The position numbers and the translations under genes were made by a program. Under the pieces are notes generated by a model that was not told where the DNA came from, searched no databases, and worked only from the letters and a program-made list of their open reading frames with translations. Positions 7,341-14,374 of a stretch of 20,142 nucleotides of DNA are shown in pieces. Within the stretch, counting starts at the first letter, position 1, and every line of letters begins with the position of its first letter. Source of the DNA: an uncultured Pseudomonadota bacterium (GTDB lineage Bacteria > Pseudomonadota > Gammaproteobacteria > Burkholderiales > Casimicrobiaceae); contig CALFEY010000198.1 of NCBI GenBank assembly GCA_937958295.1, forward strand, positions 1-20,142, read 5' to 3'.

Positions 7341-7375
7341 GTCACAACCTGCGGAACATAAAGACTAAAATGATA
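7341..7375. promoter_or_regulatory. AT-rich divergent promoter region, rhodanese / gpmI
   Basis: The 101-base gap between the two start codons holds an AT island in GC-rich DNA. Rightward, TAAAAT (7366-7371) could be the gpmI -10 box; a weak -35 (GTCACA, 7341-7346) is 19 bases away. Leftward, TATCAT (7375-7370) matches five of six -10 bases for the rhodanese gene, without a good -35. Both assignments are tentative and the two boxes overlap. Confidence 0.4.
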
Positions 7376-7439
7376 ACCGATCCGCACCCCCATCCCCGCG
7401 GCGCCCCGTGCCGCGATCTTTTCGCTCCGAGCCACCGAG

Positions 7440-9044
7440 ATGTCCACTCCCGTTGCCGCGCCCGAGCTGCGCCCCGTCGCCCCCCACCGCCCCGCTGTGC
7501 GGCCGGTCGTCCTGCTGATCCTCGACGGCTTCGGCTGCGCCGCGCCGGCCCCGGACAATGCGATCGCCAATGCGCGCATGCCCCACTACCGCGAGCTGCT
7601 CGCCACGTGCCCGCACACCACGATCGACGCCTCGGAGATGCCCGTGGGGCTGCCCGAAGGCCAGATGGGCAACTCGGAAGTGGGGCACCTCAACATCGGT
7701 GCCGGACGGGTCATCTATCAGGACTTCACACGCATCGACCATGCGATCGCCACCGGCGAATTCGCCTCGAATCCGATCCTCAACGCCGCGGTGACCGAGG
7801 CGCGTGCCACGGGCAAGGCAATCCATGTGCTGGGACTCCTCTCTCCCGGGGGCGTGCACAGCCACGAGCGCCACCTCGCCGCGATGGTGGACCTGGCCGC
7901 CGCGGGCGGGGTGAGGGACATCCGCGTCCATGCCTTCCTCGATGGCCGCGACACGCCGCCGCGCAGCGCCGCCCAGTCGCTCGCCGCCCTGGACCACGTG
8001 TGTGCGCGGCATCCCGGCGCGCGCATCGCCTCCATCGTGGGGCGCTTCTACGCCATGGACCGCGACCAGCGCTGGGACCGCGTGGAGGCGGCCTACGACC
8101 TCCTGGCGGACGGCCGGGCGCCCTACACCGCGCGCACGGCTGCGGAGGGCCTCGCCGCCGCCTACGCCCGCGGCGAGAGCGACGAGTTCGTCAAGCCCAC
8201 GGCCATCGTGGACGCCGCCGGGCACGCCCAGGGGATGGCCGACGGCGACATTGCCATCTTCATGAATTTCCGCGCCGACCGGGCTCGGGAGATCACGCGG
8301 GCGCTGACCGATCCCGCCTTCGACGGCTTCGTCCGCCGGCGCCCCGTGCGCCTGGGTGAGTATGTCTGCCTCACCTCCTACGGCGAGGAGTTCGCCCACC
8401 TGCCCATCGCCTTCGGCCCGCAGTCGATCCACAACAGCTTCGGGGAGTACCTCTCCGGGCTCGGCCTCACGCAGCTGCGCATCGCGGAAACCGAGAAATA
8501 CGCGCACGTGACGTACTTCTTCAATGGCGGGGTGGAGGCGGTGTATCCCGGCGAAGACCGCATTCTCGTGCCCTCGCCCAAGGTCGCCACCTATGACGAA
8601 AAGCCCGAGATGAGCGCGCCGGAGGTCACCGACAGGCTGGTGGAGGCCATCCGCTCGGACCGCTACGACGCCATCGTTTGCAACTACGCCAACGGCGACA
8701 TGGTGGGTCACACCGGCAACTACGAGGCCGCGCGCCGGGCGGTGGAGACCCTCGACGACTGCGTGGGGCGCGTGGTCGCGGCCGCCCGGGCCGTCGGCGG
8801 CGAGGTCCTCATCACCGCCGACCACGGCAACGCCGAGCGGATGCACGACAACGCCACCGGCCAGGCGCACACGGCGCACACGCTCAACCGGGTGCCGTTC
8901 GTGTACGTCGGCAGGCCCGCCACCCTCCGCGCTGGCGGGGCCCTGCAGGACATCGCGCCCACCATGCTCCTGCTGATGGGACTCGGGAAGCCCGCCGAGA
9001 TGACAGGGCAATCGCTCGTCTCGCTCGTCACGCCCGCCCGCTGA
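7440..9044 (+). CDS. gpmI: 2,3-bisphosphoglycerate-independent phosphoglycerate mutase GpmI
   Basis: Interconverts 3- and 2-phosphoglycerate in glycolysis/gluconeogenesis through a phosphoserine intermediate with two Mn ions. 534 residues from ATG 7440. LLILDGFG places the metal-binding Asp at 29, and GNSEVGHLNIGAGRVIYQD places the nucleophilic Ser at 79. HVLGLLSPGGVHSHERH, GRFYAMDRDQRWDR, NYANGDMVGHTGN, ITADHGNAE and AHTAHTLNRVPF complete the alkaline-phosphatase-fold and phosphotransferase domains. The first 20 residues before RPVVLLILDG are unusually long; an in-frame GTG at 7497 would give 515 residues, the E. coli length, so the start is open. No strong Shine-Dalgarno at either. Divergent from the rhodanese gene; ctpA follows 275 bases downstream. 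Confidence 0.97.
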   Translation: MSTPVAAPELRPVAPHRPAVRPVVLLILDGFGCAAPAPDNAIANARMPHYRELLATCPHTTIDASEMPVGLPEGQMGNSEVGHLNIGAGRVIYQDFTRIDHAIATGEFASNPILNAAVTEARATGKAIHVLGLLSPGGVHSHERHLAAMVDLAAAGGVRDIRVHAFLDGRDTPPRSAAQSLAALDHVCARHPGARIASIVGRFYAMDRDQRWDRVEAAYDLLADGRAPYTARTAAEGLAAAYARGESDEFVKPTAIVDAAGHAQGMADGDIAIFMNFRADRAREITRALTDPAFDGFVRRRPVRLGEYVCLTSYGEEFAHLPIAFGPQSIHNSFGEYLSGLGLTQLRIAETEKYAHVTYFFNGGVEAVYPGEDRILVPSPKVATYDEKPEMSAPEVTDRLVEAIRSDRYDAIVCNYANGDMVGHTGNYEAARRAVETLDDCVGRVVAAARAVGGEVLITADHGNAERMHDNATGQAHTAHTLNRVPFVYVGRPATLRAGGALQDIAPTMLLLMGLGKPAEMTGQSLVSLVTPAR

Positions 9045-9238
9045 ATCTCGCGCTGGCAAGGAACTTGCGGCAGCGCCGCCGGACCAAGGAAGGCTTACCG
9101 GCCGTCGCAACGCGGCTGGACACGCCGCGGGCGAGCCCCCATGTTCATCGAGTGCCGCCGGGAACGCGCCGGACGATCGTTCGCGGGATGGGTATCGCCC
9201 GTGGCCCGTCCGACCGGTTTTTGCGGCGTTGCGCGGCG

Positions 9239-9244
9239 TATACT
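9239..9244 (+). promoter_or_regulatory. Candidate -10 box of ctpA
   Basis: TATACT, five of six to consensus, 76 bases before the chosen ctpA start and immediately followed by a T6CA4 tract. No convincing -35 at 15-19 bases; the best is the T-rich GGTTTT at 9216-9221. The 275 bases between gpmI and ctpA otherwise show no gene and no clear terminator. Confidence 0.45.
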
Positions 9245-9319
9245 TTTTTCAAAAGGCAGTTCGCCGACCGGAGCGTTTCCGGCATGGGTCAGCAGGTTCA
9301 CGAATCGGGAGCAGGGCGC

Positions 9320-10774
9320 ATGGCGGGCAAGGAACCGGGCAAGCAGGACGGCTGGAAGAAGGCAGGCCTCATCGGCATCGGCACCGTGTTGGGGGTGCTG
9401 CTCTCGCTCAACTTCTCCGCCATCGCGCAGCGTGAGTCGAAAACGCCGATTCCCTATGAGGACCTCCAGCTCCTCTCGGCGGTGTTCGGCAAGATCAAGA
9501 GCGACTACGTCGAGTCGGTACCCGACGACAAGCTCATCAAGGAAGCCATCAACGGCATGGTGCGCGGCCTGGACCCGCACTCCGACTTCCTGGACGCCGA
9601 CGCGTTCAAGGAGCTGCAGGTCTCCACGCAGGGCAAGTTCGGCGGCCTCGGCATCGAGGTCGGGGTCGAAGACGGTGTGGTGCGCGTCACCTCGCCGATC
9701 GAGGACACCCCCGCCTTCCGCGCCGGCATCAAGTCGGGCGATCTCATCGTGAAGATCGACGACACCGCCACCCGCGGCCTGCCCCTCACCAAGGCGGTGG
9801 ACAAGATGCGCGGCAAGCCGGGCACGCAGGTCGTGCTCACGGTCGTGCGCAAGGACGTCGAGCAGCCGCTCACGTTCACGCTCACCCGCGAGGAGATCAA
9901 CGTCAAGAGCGTGCGCGCCAAGATGCTCGAGCCCGGTTACGGCTACGTGCGCATCCGCAACTTCCAGGAGCGCACCGGCGAGGACCTCGCCAAGGCGCTC
10001 AAGGACTTCTACGCGAAGGGTGACTTGAAGGGCCTCGTGCTGGACGTGCGCAGCGACCCGGGCGGCCTCCTCAACCAGGCCGTGGCGGTGTCCGCCGCGT
10101 TCCTGCCCAAGGATGCGCTCGTCGTCTACACCGACGGTCGCACACCGGACGCCCGCATGCGCCTGTCCGCCACCAAGGAAAACTACTCGCGCCGTGGCGA
10201 TGACTGGTTCAAGGACCTGCCGCCGGCCGTGAAGAAGGTGCCGATGGTGGTGCTGGTGGATGGCGGCACAGCCTCGGCCTCGGAGATCGTGGCCGGCGCC
10301 CTGCAGGACCACAAGCGCGCGACCGTGATCGGCAACCAGACGTTCGGCAAGGGCTCGGTGCAAACGATCCTGCAGCTCGGCAACAATGCGGGCCTGAAGC
10401 TCACCACCGCGCGCTACTACACGCCGTCGGGTCGTTCGATCCAGGCCAAGGGCATCGAGCCCGACATCAACGTCGACGACGGCCGCGAATCGATCAACCG
10501 AATCCGCGAAGCCAATCTCGAGCGGCACCTCGAAACGTCCAAGGCCGGCGCCAAGGAGGAGCCCGCCAAGGCCGCCGCCCCCGCCCCGGCCGCCAAGCCG
10601 GGCGAGGCCAACAAGGTGGAAACCGCACCGCCGCTGCCGCGCTTCGAATTCGGCGCCGAGGACGACTTCCAGCTCCAGCAGGCCATGAACCACCTCAAGG
10701 GCCAGCCGGTGATCTCCTCCACCAAGGCCATCGCGGCCAACGCCGCGGTGCCGCCGGCCACGGCCAAGCAGTAG
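9320..10774 (+). CDS. ctpA: Carboxy-terminal processing protease (S41, CtpA-type)
   Basis: Serine-lysine endopeptidase acting in the periplasm on C-termini of envelope proteins or on peptidoglycan hydrolases. 484 residues from ATG 9320. Residues 13-37 (KKAGLIGIGTVLGVLLSLNFSAIAQ) form a signal peptide or anchor. Then come an N-terminal helical part with GLDPHSDFLD (83-92), a PDZ domain at about 100-190 (FGGLGIEV, IKSGDLIVKID) and the S41 protease core with LDVRSDPGGLL (241-251). The catalytic residues are Ser319 in GGTASASEI, Lys344 in TFGKGSVQT and Gln348, with the family's 25- and 4-residue spacing. The tail (about 404-440) is Ala/Lys/Pro-rich. ATG 9320 has GGGAG eight bases upstream; ATG 9284 is the alternative (496 residues). 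It ends just before an intrinsic terminator. Confidence 0.95.
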   Translation: MAGKEPGKQDGWKKAGLIGIGTVLGVLLSLNFSAIAQRESKTPIPYEDLQLLSAVFGKIKSDYVESVPDDKLIKEAINGMVRGLDPHSDFLDADAFKELQVSTQGKFGGLGIEVGVEDGVVRVTSPIEDTPAFRAGIKSGDLIVKIDDTATRGLPLTKAVDKMRGKPGTQVVLTVVRKDVEQPLTFTLTREEINVKSVRAKMLEPGYGYVRIRNFQERTGEDLAKALKDFYAKGDLKGLVLDVRSDPGGLLNQAVAVSAAFLPKDALVVYTDGRTPDARMRLSATKENYSRRGDDWFKDLPPAVKKVPMVVLVDGGTASASEIVAGALQDHKRATVIGNQTFGKGSVQTILQLGNNAGLKLTTARYYTPSGRSIQAKGIEPDINVDDGRESINRIREANLERHLETSKAGAKEEPAKAAAPAPAAKPGEANKVETAPPLPRFEFGAEDDFQLQQAMNHLKGQPVISSTKAIAANAAVPPATAKQ

Positions 10775-10790
10775 CCCTCCGCTCCACCCC

Positions 10791-10826
10791 CAACGCCCGG
10801 CCAGTCGCGCCGGGCGTTGTGTTTTT
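10791..10826 (+). terminator. Rho-independent terminator after ctpA
   Basis: CAACGCCCGGC (10791-10801), a 7-base loop, and GCCGGGCGTTG (10809-10819) form a perfect 11-base stem, followed by TGTTTTT to 10826. It begins 17 bases past the ctpA stop. This is the clearest terminator in the window and separates ctpA from moeB. Confidence 0.9.
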
Positions 10827-10830
10827 GCGG

Positions 10831-10839
10831 TGCCATAAT
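10831..10839 (+). promoter_or_regulatory. Extended -10 promoter of moeB, likely leaderless
   Basis: TG-C-CATAAT: an extended -10 (TGn) followed by a five-of-six -10 hexamer. Only six bases separate it from the moeB ATG at 10846, so transcription would start at or next to the A of the start codon. There is no Shine-Dalgarno. The region where a -35 would lie is the ctpA terminator stem, so the extended -10 would have to suffice. Confidence 0.55.
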
Positions 10840-10845
10840 CCACGC

Positions 10846-11616
10846 ATGACCGCCTGTACCGTCGACCTCGACGACACCCAGCTGCTGCGCTACAGCCGCC
10901 ACATCCTGCTCGACGAGCTCGGCGTGGCGGCGCAAGAGACGTTCGCCTGCGCGCATGCGCTGATCGTGGGCATGGGCGGGCTGGGCGCGCCCGCGGCGCA
11001 GTTCCTGGTGGCGGCCGGCGTGGGCCGCGTCACGCTGTGCGACGCCGACACGGTGGACCTCACGAACCTCCAGCGGCAGATCCTCTACGCGACCGCCGAC
11101 ATCGGCATGCGCAAGGTCGATGCCGCCGCGCAGCGTCTGCGCGCGGTCAATCCCGACGTGCGCATCGACACGCTCCCGGCGCGCGTGGACGCCGCCTCGC
11201 TCGCGCCGCAGGTGGCGGCCGCCGACGTCGTCCTCGATTGCTGCGACAACTTCGCCACGCGGCACGCGATCAACGCCGCCTGTATGCGCGCCGGGAAGCC
11301 GCTCATAAGCGGCGCGGCGGTGCGCTTCGATGGCCAGGTGGCCGTGTTCGACCCGCGCGATCCGCAGGCGCCGTGCTACCACTGCCTATTCGGCGACGGC
11401 GACGAGCTCGAGGAAACGCGCTGCGCGACCATGGGGGTGTTCGCGCCGCTGGTGGGCATCGTGGGCGCGATGCAGGCCGCGGAAGCCATGAAGGTGCTGG
11501 GCGGATTCGGCACGCCGTTGCGCGGGCGCCTGCTGCTCGTCGACGCGCTCTCGATGCGCGTGCGCGAGCTGTCGGTGCCGCGCGACCCGGCCTGTCCCGT
11601 GTGCGGCGGCCGCTAG
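10846..11616 (+). CDS. moeB: ThiF/MoeB/HesA family adenylyltransferase, probably MoeB
   Basis: E1-like enzyme that adenylates the C-terminal glycine of a small sulfur-carrier protein (MoaD for molybdopterin, or ThiS for thiazole). 256 residues, like E. coli MoeB (249). The N-terminal LLRYSRHILLDELG is followed by the ATP-binding GMGGLG (42-47), DADTVDLTNLQRQIL (66-80) with the conserved Arg/Gln, and the DCCDNFATR Asp134. The zinc-binding cysteines are C177-x2-C180 and C250-x2-C253, and Cys193 in TRCATMG corresponds to the position that is a thioester/acyl-disulfide cysteine in ThiF. No rhodanese domain is fused. No carrier-protein gene is in the window, so MoaD or ThiS as partner, or both, stays open. 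The ORF is open to 10819, but ATG 10846 fits the family and the promoter. Confidence 0.88.
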   Translation: MTACTVDLDDTQLLRYSRHILLDELGVAAQETFACAHALIVGMGGLGAPAAQFLVAAGVGRVTLCDADTVDLTNLQRQILYATADIGMRKVDAAAQRLRAVNPDVRIDTLPARVDAASLAPQVAAADVVLDCCDNFATRHAINAACMRAGKPLISGAAVRFDGQVAVFDPRDPQAPCYHCLFGDGDELEETRCATMGVFAPLVGIVGAMQAAEAMKVLGGFGTPLRGRLLLVDALSMRVRELSVPRDPACPVCGGR

Positions 11617-11640
11617 GGACCGCAAGACTCGCAGCGCGCT

Positions 11641-12621
11641 TCAGCCGGCCGCGCAGGCGGCGACCTCGCCCTGCTGGGCGTCCTTGACGAGGCGCGCCTC
11701 CCACTGGCTCACCGCCCGCGCGCGCACGGCGGCGTCGGCGGACTCGAGCCCCGTGGCGATGGCATTGCCGGCTTCCGCGCACTCGAACGCGCGGCGCTGC
11801 ACGGCGCTCACCTGCTGCTGCGCCGCGGCGAGCGGCACGCCCACGCTGCTGCGCTCGGCGAGCCGCGCACCCGCGCTGCGCAGCGACCAGGTGGCGCCGC
11901 GCTGGGCGAGGGCGTTGCCGGCGGCGATGCACGCCTTGCGCACGTTGTCGGGCTGCTTGTCGAGCTCGCGGCATAGGCTCGCGAGCTGCCGCCCGGGATA
12001 GACGGCGGGCCGCGCGCCGTAGCTTGCGGCGAGCTCGGCCCGGGCGGCCGGCTCGACCGTACCGGGGACGTCGCGTACCGCTTCCCACAGCAGGAGCGCC
12101 CCGCGGTTGGCGTAATCGTCGAAGCGCGGCCGCCCGGCGGCGTCCTCGAGGAAGGCGATCATGGCAGCGGCGTTGTTGCGCTGGCGGGCCCGGTCAGCGA
12201 GCAGGAGCGTGGGCAACCCGTTGTCCGGATCGCGGATCGCCCAGTCGGCGAGGCGGTCGATGGCGTCGCACTCGGTGGGCAGCGGTTGCAGCGGCATGAG
12301 ACACGCCATCGCGAGCGATGCAAGGAAGAGCTTCTCGTTGGGCACGCGCGTGCGCGCTTCGGCGAGCACGCGCACCTGCGCCCACGGATCGGCATCGTCG
12401 AGCGTGCCCTCGATCCAAAGGTCGCGCGGTGCGGAGGCGGCGGTCACACGCGAGCGCAGCGCCTGGTCGAGGAGATCGCGGTCGGCTTGCCAGCGGGATG
12501 CCGCCGGCGGCGGCGGCTCGCTGATGCGGGAGCCCTTGGCATCCGTGCGAGTCTGCGCGGATGCCGCGAACGCCACCGCGATCATGGCGACGCAGGTGAG
12601 GAAACGGAGCAAGGGATTCAC
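11641..12621 (-). CDS. Exported protein of unknown function
   Basis: 326 residues; I do not recognise the family. It begins with a clear signal peptide (NPLLRFLTCVAMIAVAFAASAQ), probable cleavage after ASA at about residue 22, then a Ser/Pro-rich linker (ISEPPPPAASRW). The rest is Ala-, Arg- and Leu-rich and predicted helical, with segments such as LFLASLAMACLMPLQPLPTECDAIDRLADWAIRDPDNGLPTLLLADRARQRNNAAAMIAFLEDAAG that resemble TPR/Sel1-like helical hairpins without a strict repeat. Several cysteines are spaced through the mature part (CLMPLQPLPTEC, CRELD, CIAAG, CAEAG, CAAG). No catalytic motif is visible. The start is GTG 12621, with GAGG about 13 bases upstream. It is convergent with moeB, from which only 24 bases separate it. 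Codon use looks native. Confidence 0.8.
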   Translation of the reverse strand: MNPLLRFLTCVAMIAVAFAASAQTRTDAKGSRISEPPPPAASRWQADRDLLDQALRSRVTAASAPRDLWIEGTLDDADPWAQVRVLAEARTRVPNEKLFLASLAMACLMPLQPLPTECDAIDRLADWAIRDPDNGLPTLLLADRARQRNNAAAMIAFLEDAAGRPRFDDYANRGALLLWEAVRDVPGTVEPAARAELAASYGARPAVYPGRQLASLCRELDKQPDNVRKACIAAGNALAQRGATWSLRSAGARLAERSSVGVPLAAAQQQVSAVQRRAFECAEAGNAIATGLESADAAVRARAVSQWEARLVKDAQQGEVAACAAG

Positions 12622-12668
12622 GGGCGCGGGGACCTCAAGGCGGCCGGGGCACAGTCCGGCGCCCGATC

Positions 12669-12692
12669 ATTATGCCCGCTCGCGCGAGCGGG
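12669..12692 (-). promoter_or_regulatory. Perfect 18-base palindrome next to a CATAAT -10 box
   Basis: CCCGCTCGC (12675-12683) and GCGAGCGGG (12684-12692) form a perfect palindrome, which can also fold as a 7-base stem with a GCGC loop. Read leftward it follows the slmA stop by 20 bases and abuts CATAAT (12674-12669), a candidate -10 for the exported protein gene, 48 bases before its GTG. No -35 is seen. It could be a terminator without a U tract for argB-slmA, or an operator for the next gene. Confidence 0.45.
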
Positions 12693-12712
12693 GACGGGCA
12701 ACGGACGGGCCT

Positions 12713-13282
12713 TCAGCCGAAGAGGAACTTGCGCTGCAACGCCCAGCCGTCCTGCGGCATGCGCTTGAAGCCGCTCTTGGCGAAGATCTGCCAGCGACCG
12801 AGGACGTAGGCGATGAGGACGGCGCCGTCGGCCTGGGCATCGCCGTGCCAGCCGTTGGCGGCCTGCGCGATGCGCAACGACTGGCGCAGCGCGGCTTCGA
12901 GCTTGTCGGTGAGCTGGTTGATGCGCGCCTGCAGCCGCTCGTCCTCGTTGACCAGCGCCTCGCCGATCAGCACGCGCGTCATGCCGGGGTTCTTCTCGGC
13001 GAAGGAGAGCAGCATCACCACCATCTGCTCGGCCTGCGCCACGCCGTCCTGCGTCTCGCCGGTGATGCGGTTCACGAACGAGAAGAGCGTGGTCTCGATG
13101 AACTCGATGAGCCCCTCGTACATCTGCGCCTTGCTCGCGAAGTGGCGGTACAGCGCCGCCTCGGACACCGACAGGCGTGCCGCGAGCGCGGCGGTGGTCA
13201 CTTTCTCGCTGCGCGGATTCTCGAGCATGGCCGCGAGCGTCTGCAGGATCTGCAGACGGCGTTCCCCCGAACGTGCGGCCAT
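12713..13282 (-). CDS. slmA: Nucleoid occlusion factor SlmA (TetR family)
   Basis: SlmA binds specific chromosomal sites and, when DNA-bound, disrupts FtsZ polymers so that the septum does not cut the nucleoid. 189 residues, close to E. coli SlmA (198). The N-terminus RRLQILQTLAAMLENPRSEKVTTAALAARLSVSEAALYRHFASKAQMYEGLIEFIE is nearly the SlmA signature; the helix-turn-helix lies at about 28-50. The C-terminal domain (DERLQARINQLTDKLEAALRQSLR, VLGRWQIFAKSGFKRMPQ) also matches SlmA rather than ordinary TetR drug regulators. ATG 13282 is 25 bases past the argB stop, so the pair probably forms one operon. No good Shine-Dalgarno. Confidence 0.93.
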   Translation of the reverse strand: MAARSGERRLQILQTLAAMLENPRSEKVTTAALAARLSVSEAALYRHFASKAQMYEGLIEFIETTLFSFVNRITGETQDGVAQAEQMVVMLLSFAEKNPGMTRVLIGEALVNEDERLQARINQLTDKLEAALRQSLRIAQAANGWHGDAQADGAVLIAYVLGRWQIFAKSGFKRMPQDGWALQRKFLFG

Positions 13283-13307
13283 CGCGGTTGGGCGCCGGAG
13301 GAGCGCG

Positions 13308-14216
13308 TCAGGCCGCGAACCGCGGCGGGGTGTCGTCGGCGCGGATCATCGTCCCCACGCCTTCGTTGGTCAGCACCTCGAGCAGCAGCGCATGCTCGAC
13401 GCGGCCGTCGATGATGTGCGAGCTCGCCACGCCGTTCTTGACGGCGTCGAGCGCCGAGCCGATCTTGGGCAGCATGCCGCCGTGGATCGTGCCGTCGGCG
13501 AAGAGGCCGTCGATCTCGGTGGCGGTGAGCCCCGACAGGAGGTTGCCCGACTTGTCGAGCACGCCCACGGTGTTGGTCATGAGCACGAGCTTCTCCGCCT
13601 TGAGGGTCTCGGCGAGCTTGCCCGCCACGAGATCGGCGTTGATGTTGTACGCCTCCCCGCCCGCGCCCACGCCGATCGGCGCCACCACCGGGATGAAGTC
13701 GCGCGAGTCGAGGAGCTGGATGATCTCCGGATCGATGCGCTCGATCTCGCCGACGTAGCCGATATCCACCGGCTGGTCGCCGCCATCCTCGGGCTTCAAC
13801 AGCATCTTGCGGGCGTGGATGAACGCGCCGTCCTGGCCGGTGAGGCCCACGGCCTTGCCGCCGTGCTGGTTGATCAGCCCCACGATCTCCTGGTTCAACT
13901 CGCCCAACACCATCTCCACGACATTCATCACGCGCTCATCGGTCACCCGCATGCCTTGGCGGAACTCGCTCTTGATGTCCATCTTCTTGAGGAGATCGCC
14001 GATCTGCGGGCCGCCGCCGTGCACGATCACGGGATTCATGCCCACGAGCTTCAGCATCACGACGTCGCGTGCGAAGCCGGCCTTCAAGGCGGGCTCCGTC
14101 ATCGCGTTGCCACCGTATTTCACGATGATGGTCTTGTCGTGGAAGCGCCGGATGTACGGCAGCGCCTCGGCGAGGATCTGCGCCTTGAGCGTGGTGCTGA
14201 CGGCGTCGGCGGTCAT
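13308..14216 (-). CDS. argB: Acetylglutamate kinase ArgB
   Basis: Phosphorylates N-acetyl-L-glutamate, the second step of arginine synthesis, in the cytoplasm. 302 residues. The amino acid kinase motifs are VKYGGNAM (32-39, Lys33), VIVHGGGPQI (63-72) and, towards the C-terminus, YNINADLVAGKLAETLKAEKLVLMTNTVGVLD and GGMLPKIGSALDAVKNGVASSHIIDGR. The length and the extra N-terminal helix (LKAQILAEALPYIRRFHDKTI) belong to the hexameric, arginine-inhibited class, unlike the 258-residue E. coli enzyme; feedback inhibition by arginine is therefore expected. The start is ATG 14216. There is no Shine-Dalgarno, but TACAAT (14267-14262) upstream could be its -10 box. It is followed by slmA in the same direction and divergent from the waaQ-like gene. 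Confidence 0.97.
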   Translation of the reverse strand: MTADAVSTTLKAQILAEALPYIRRFHDKTIIVKYGGNAMTEPALKAGFARDVVMLKLVGMNPVIVHGGGPQIGDLLKKMDIKSEFRQGMRVTDERVMNVVEMVLGELNQEIVGLINQHGGKAVGLTGQDGAFIHARKMLLKPEDGGDQPVDIGYVGEIERIDPEIIQLLDSRDFIPVVAPIGVGAGGEAYNINADLVAGKLAETLKAEKLVLMTNTVGVLDKSGNLLSGLTATEIDGLFADGTIHGGMLPKIGSALDAVKNGVASSHIIDGRVEHALLLEVLTNEGVGTMIRADDTPPRFAA

Positions 14217-14359
14217 GACGGATAGGGTGCGGGAGGGAGTGGACGACGGCGGAACGCGCGGATTGTACTCCGAACCGGTGGAGCGCCCGCGCGGCCCCGC
14301 ACTGCAGTGAGCGCCTACCCCACCGCCGCCACGAAAGCGGCGCGAGGCTGCAGCGATTT

Positions 14360-14368
14360 TGGTATCGT
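14360..14368 (+). promoter_or_regulatory. Extended -10 promoter of the waaQ-like gene, likely leaderless
   Basis: TG-G-TATCGT: an extended -10 followed by a four-of-six hexamer, six bases before the ATG at 14375. The geometry is identical to that before moeB (10831-10839), implying a transcript that begins at the start codon. No Shine-Dalgarno and no recognisable -35. The rest of the 158-base argB/waaQ gap holds a short CACTGCAGTG palindrome (14300-14309) and a 6-base stem-loop (14324-14342). Confidence 0.45.
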
Positions 14369-14374
14369 CGCCCC

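Noticed and set aside
7365..9110. Long minus-strand open frame (581 codons) opposite gpmI
   Set aside because: It is antisense to a complete, well-motifed gpmI. It has low-complexity Gly/Arg/His-rich composition and no recognisable domain, as expected for GC-rich shadow frames.
8678..9319. Upstream extension of the ctpA reading frame into gpmI
   Set aside because: The extension is the out-of-frame translation of gpmI and the gap. A signal peptide with a proper ribosome binding site begins at 9320, so the later start is chosen.
9095..10843. Long minus-strand open frame (582 codons) opposite ctpA
   Set aside because: Antisense shadow of ctpA with no domain. It also spans the ctpA terminator and moeB promoter.
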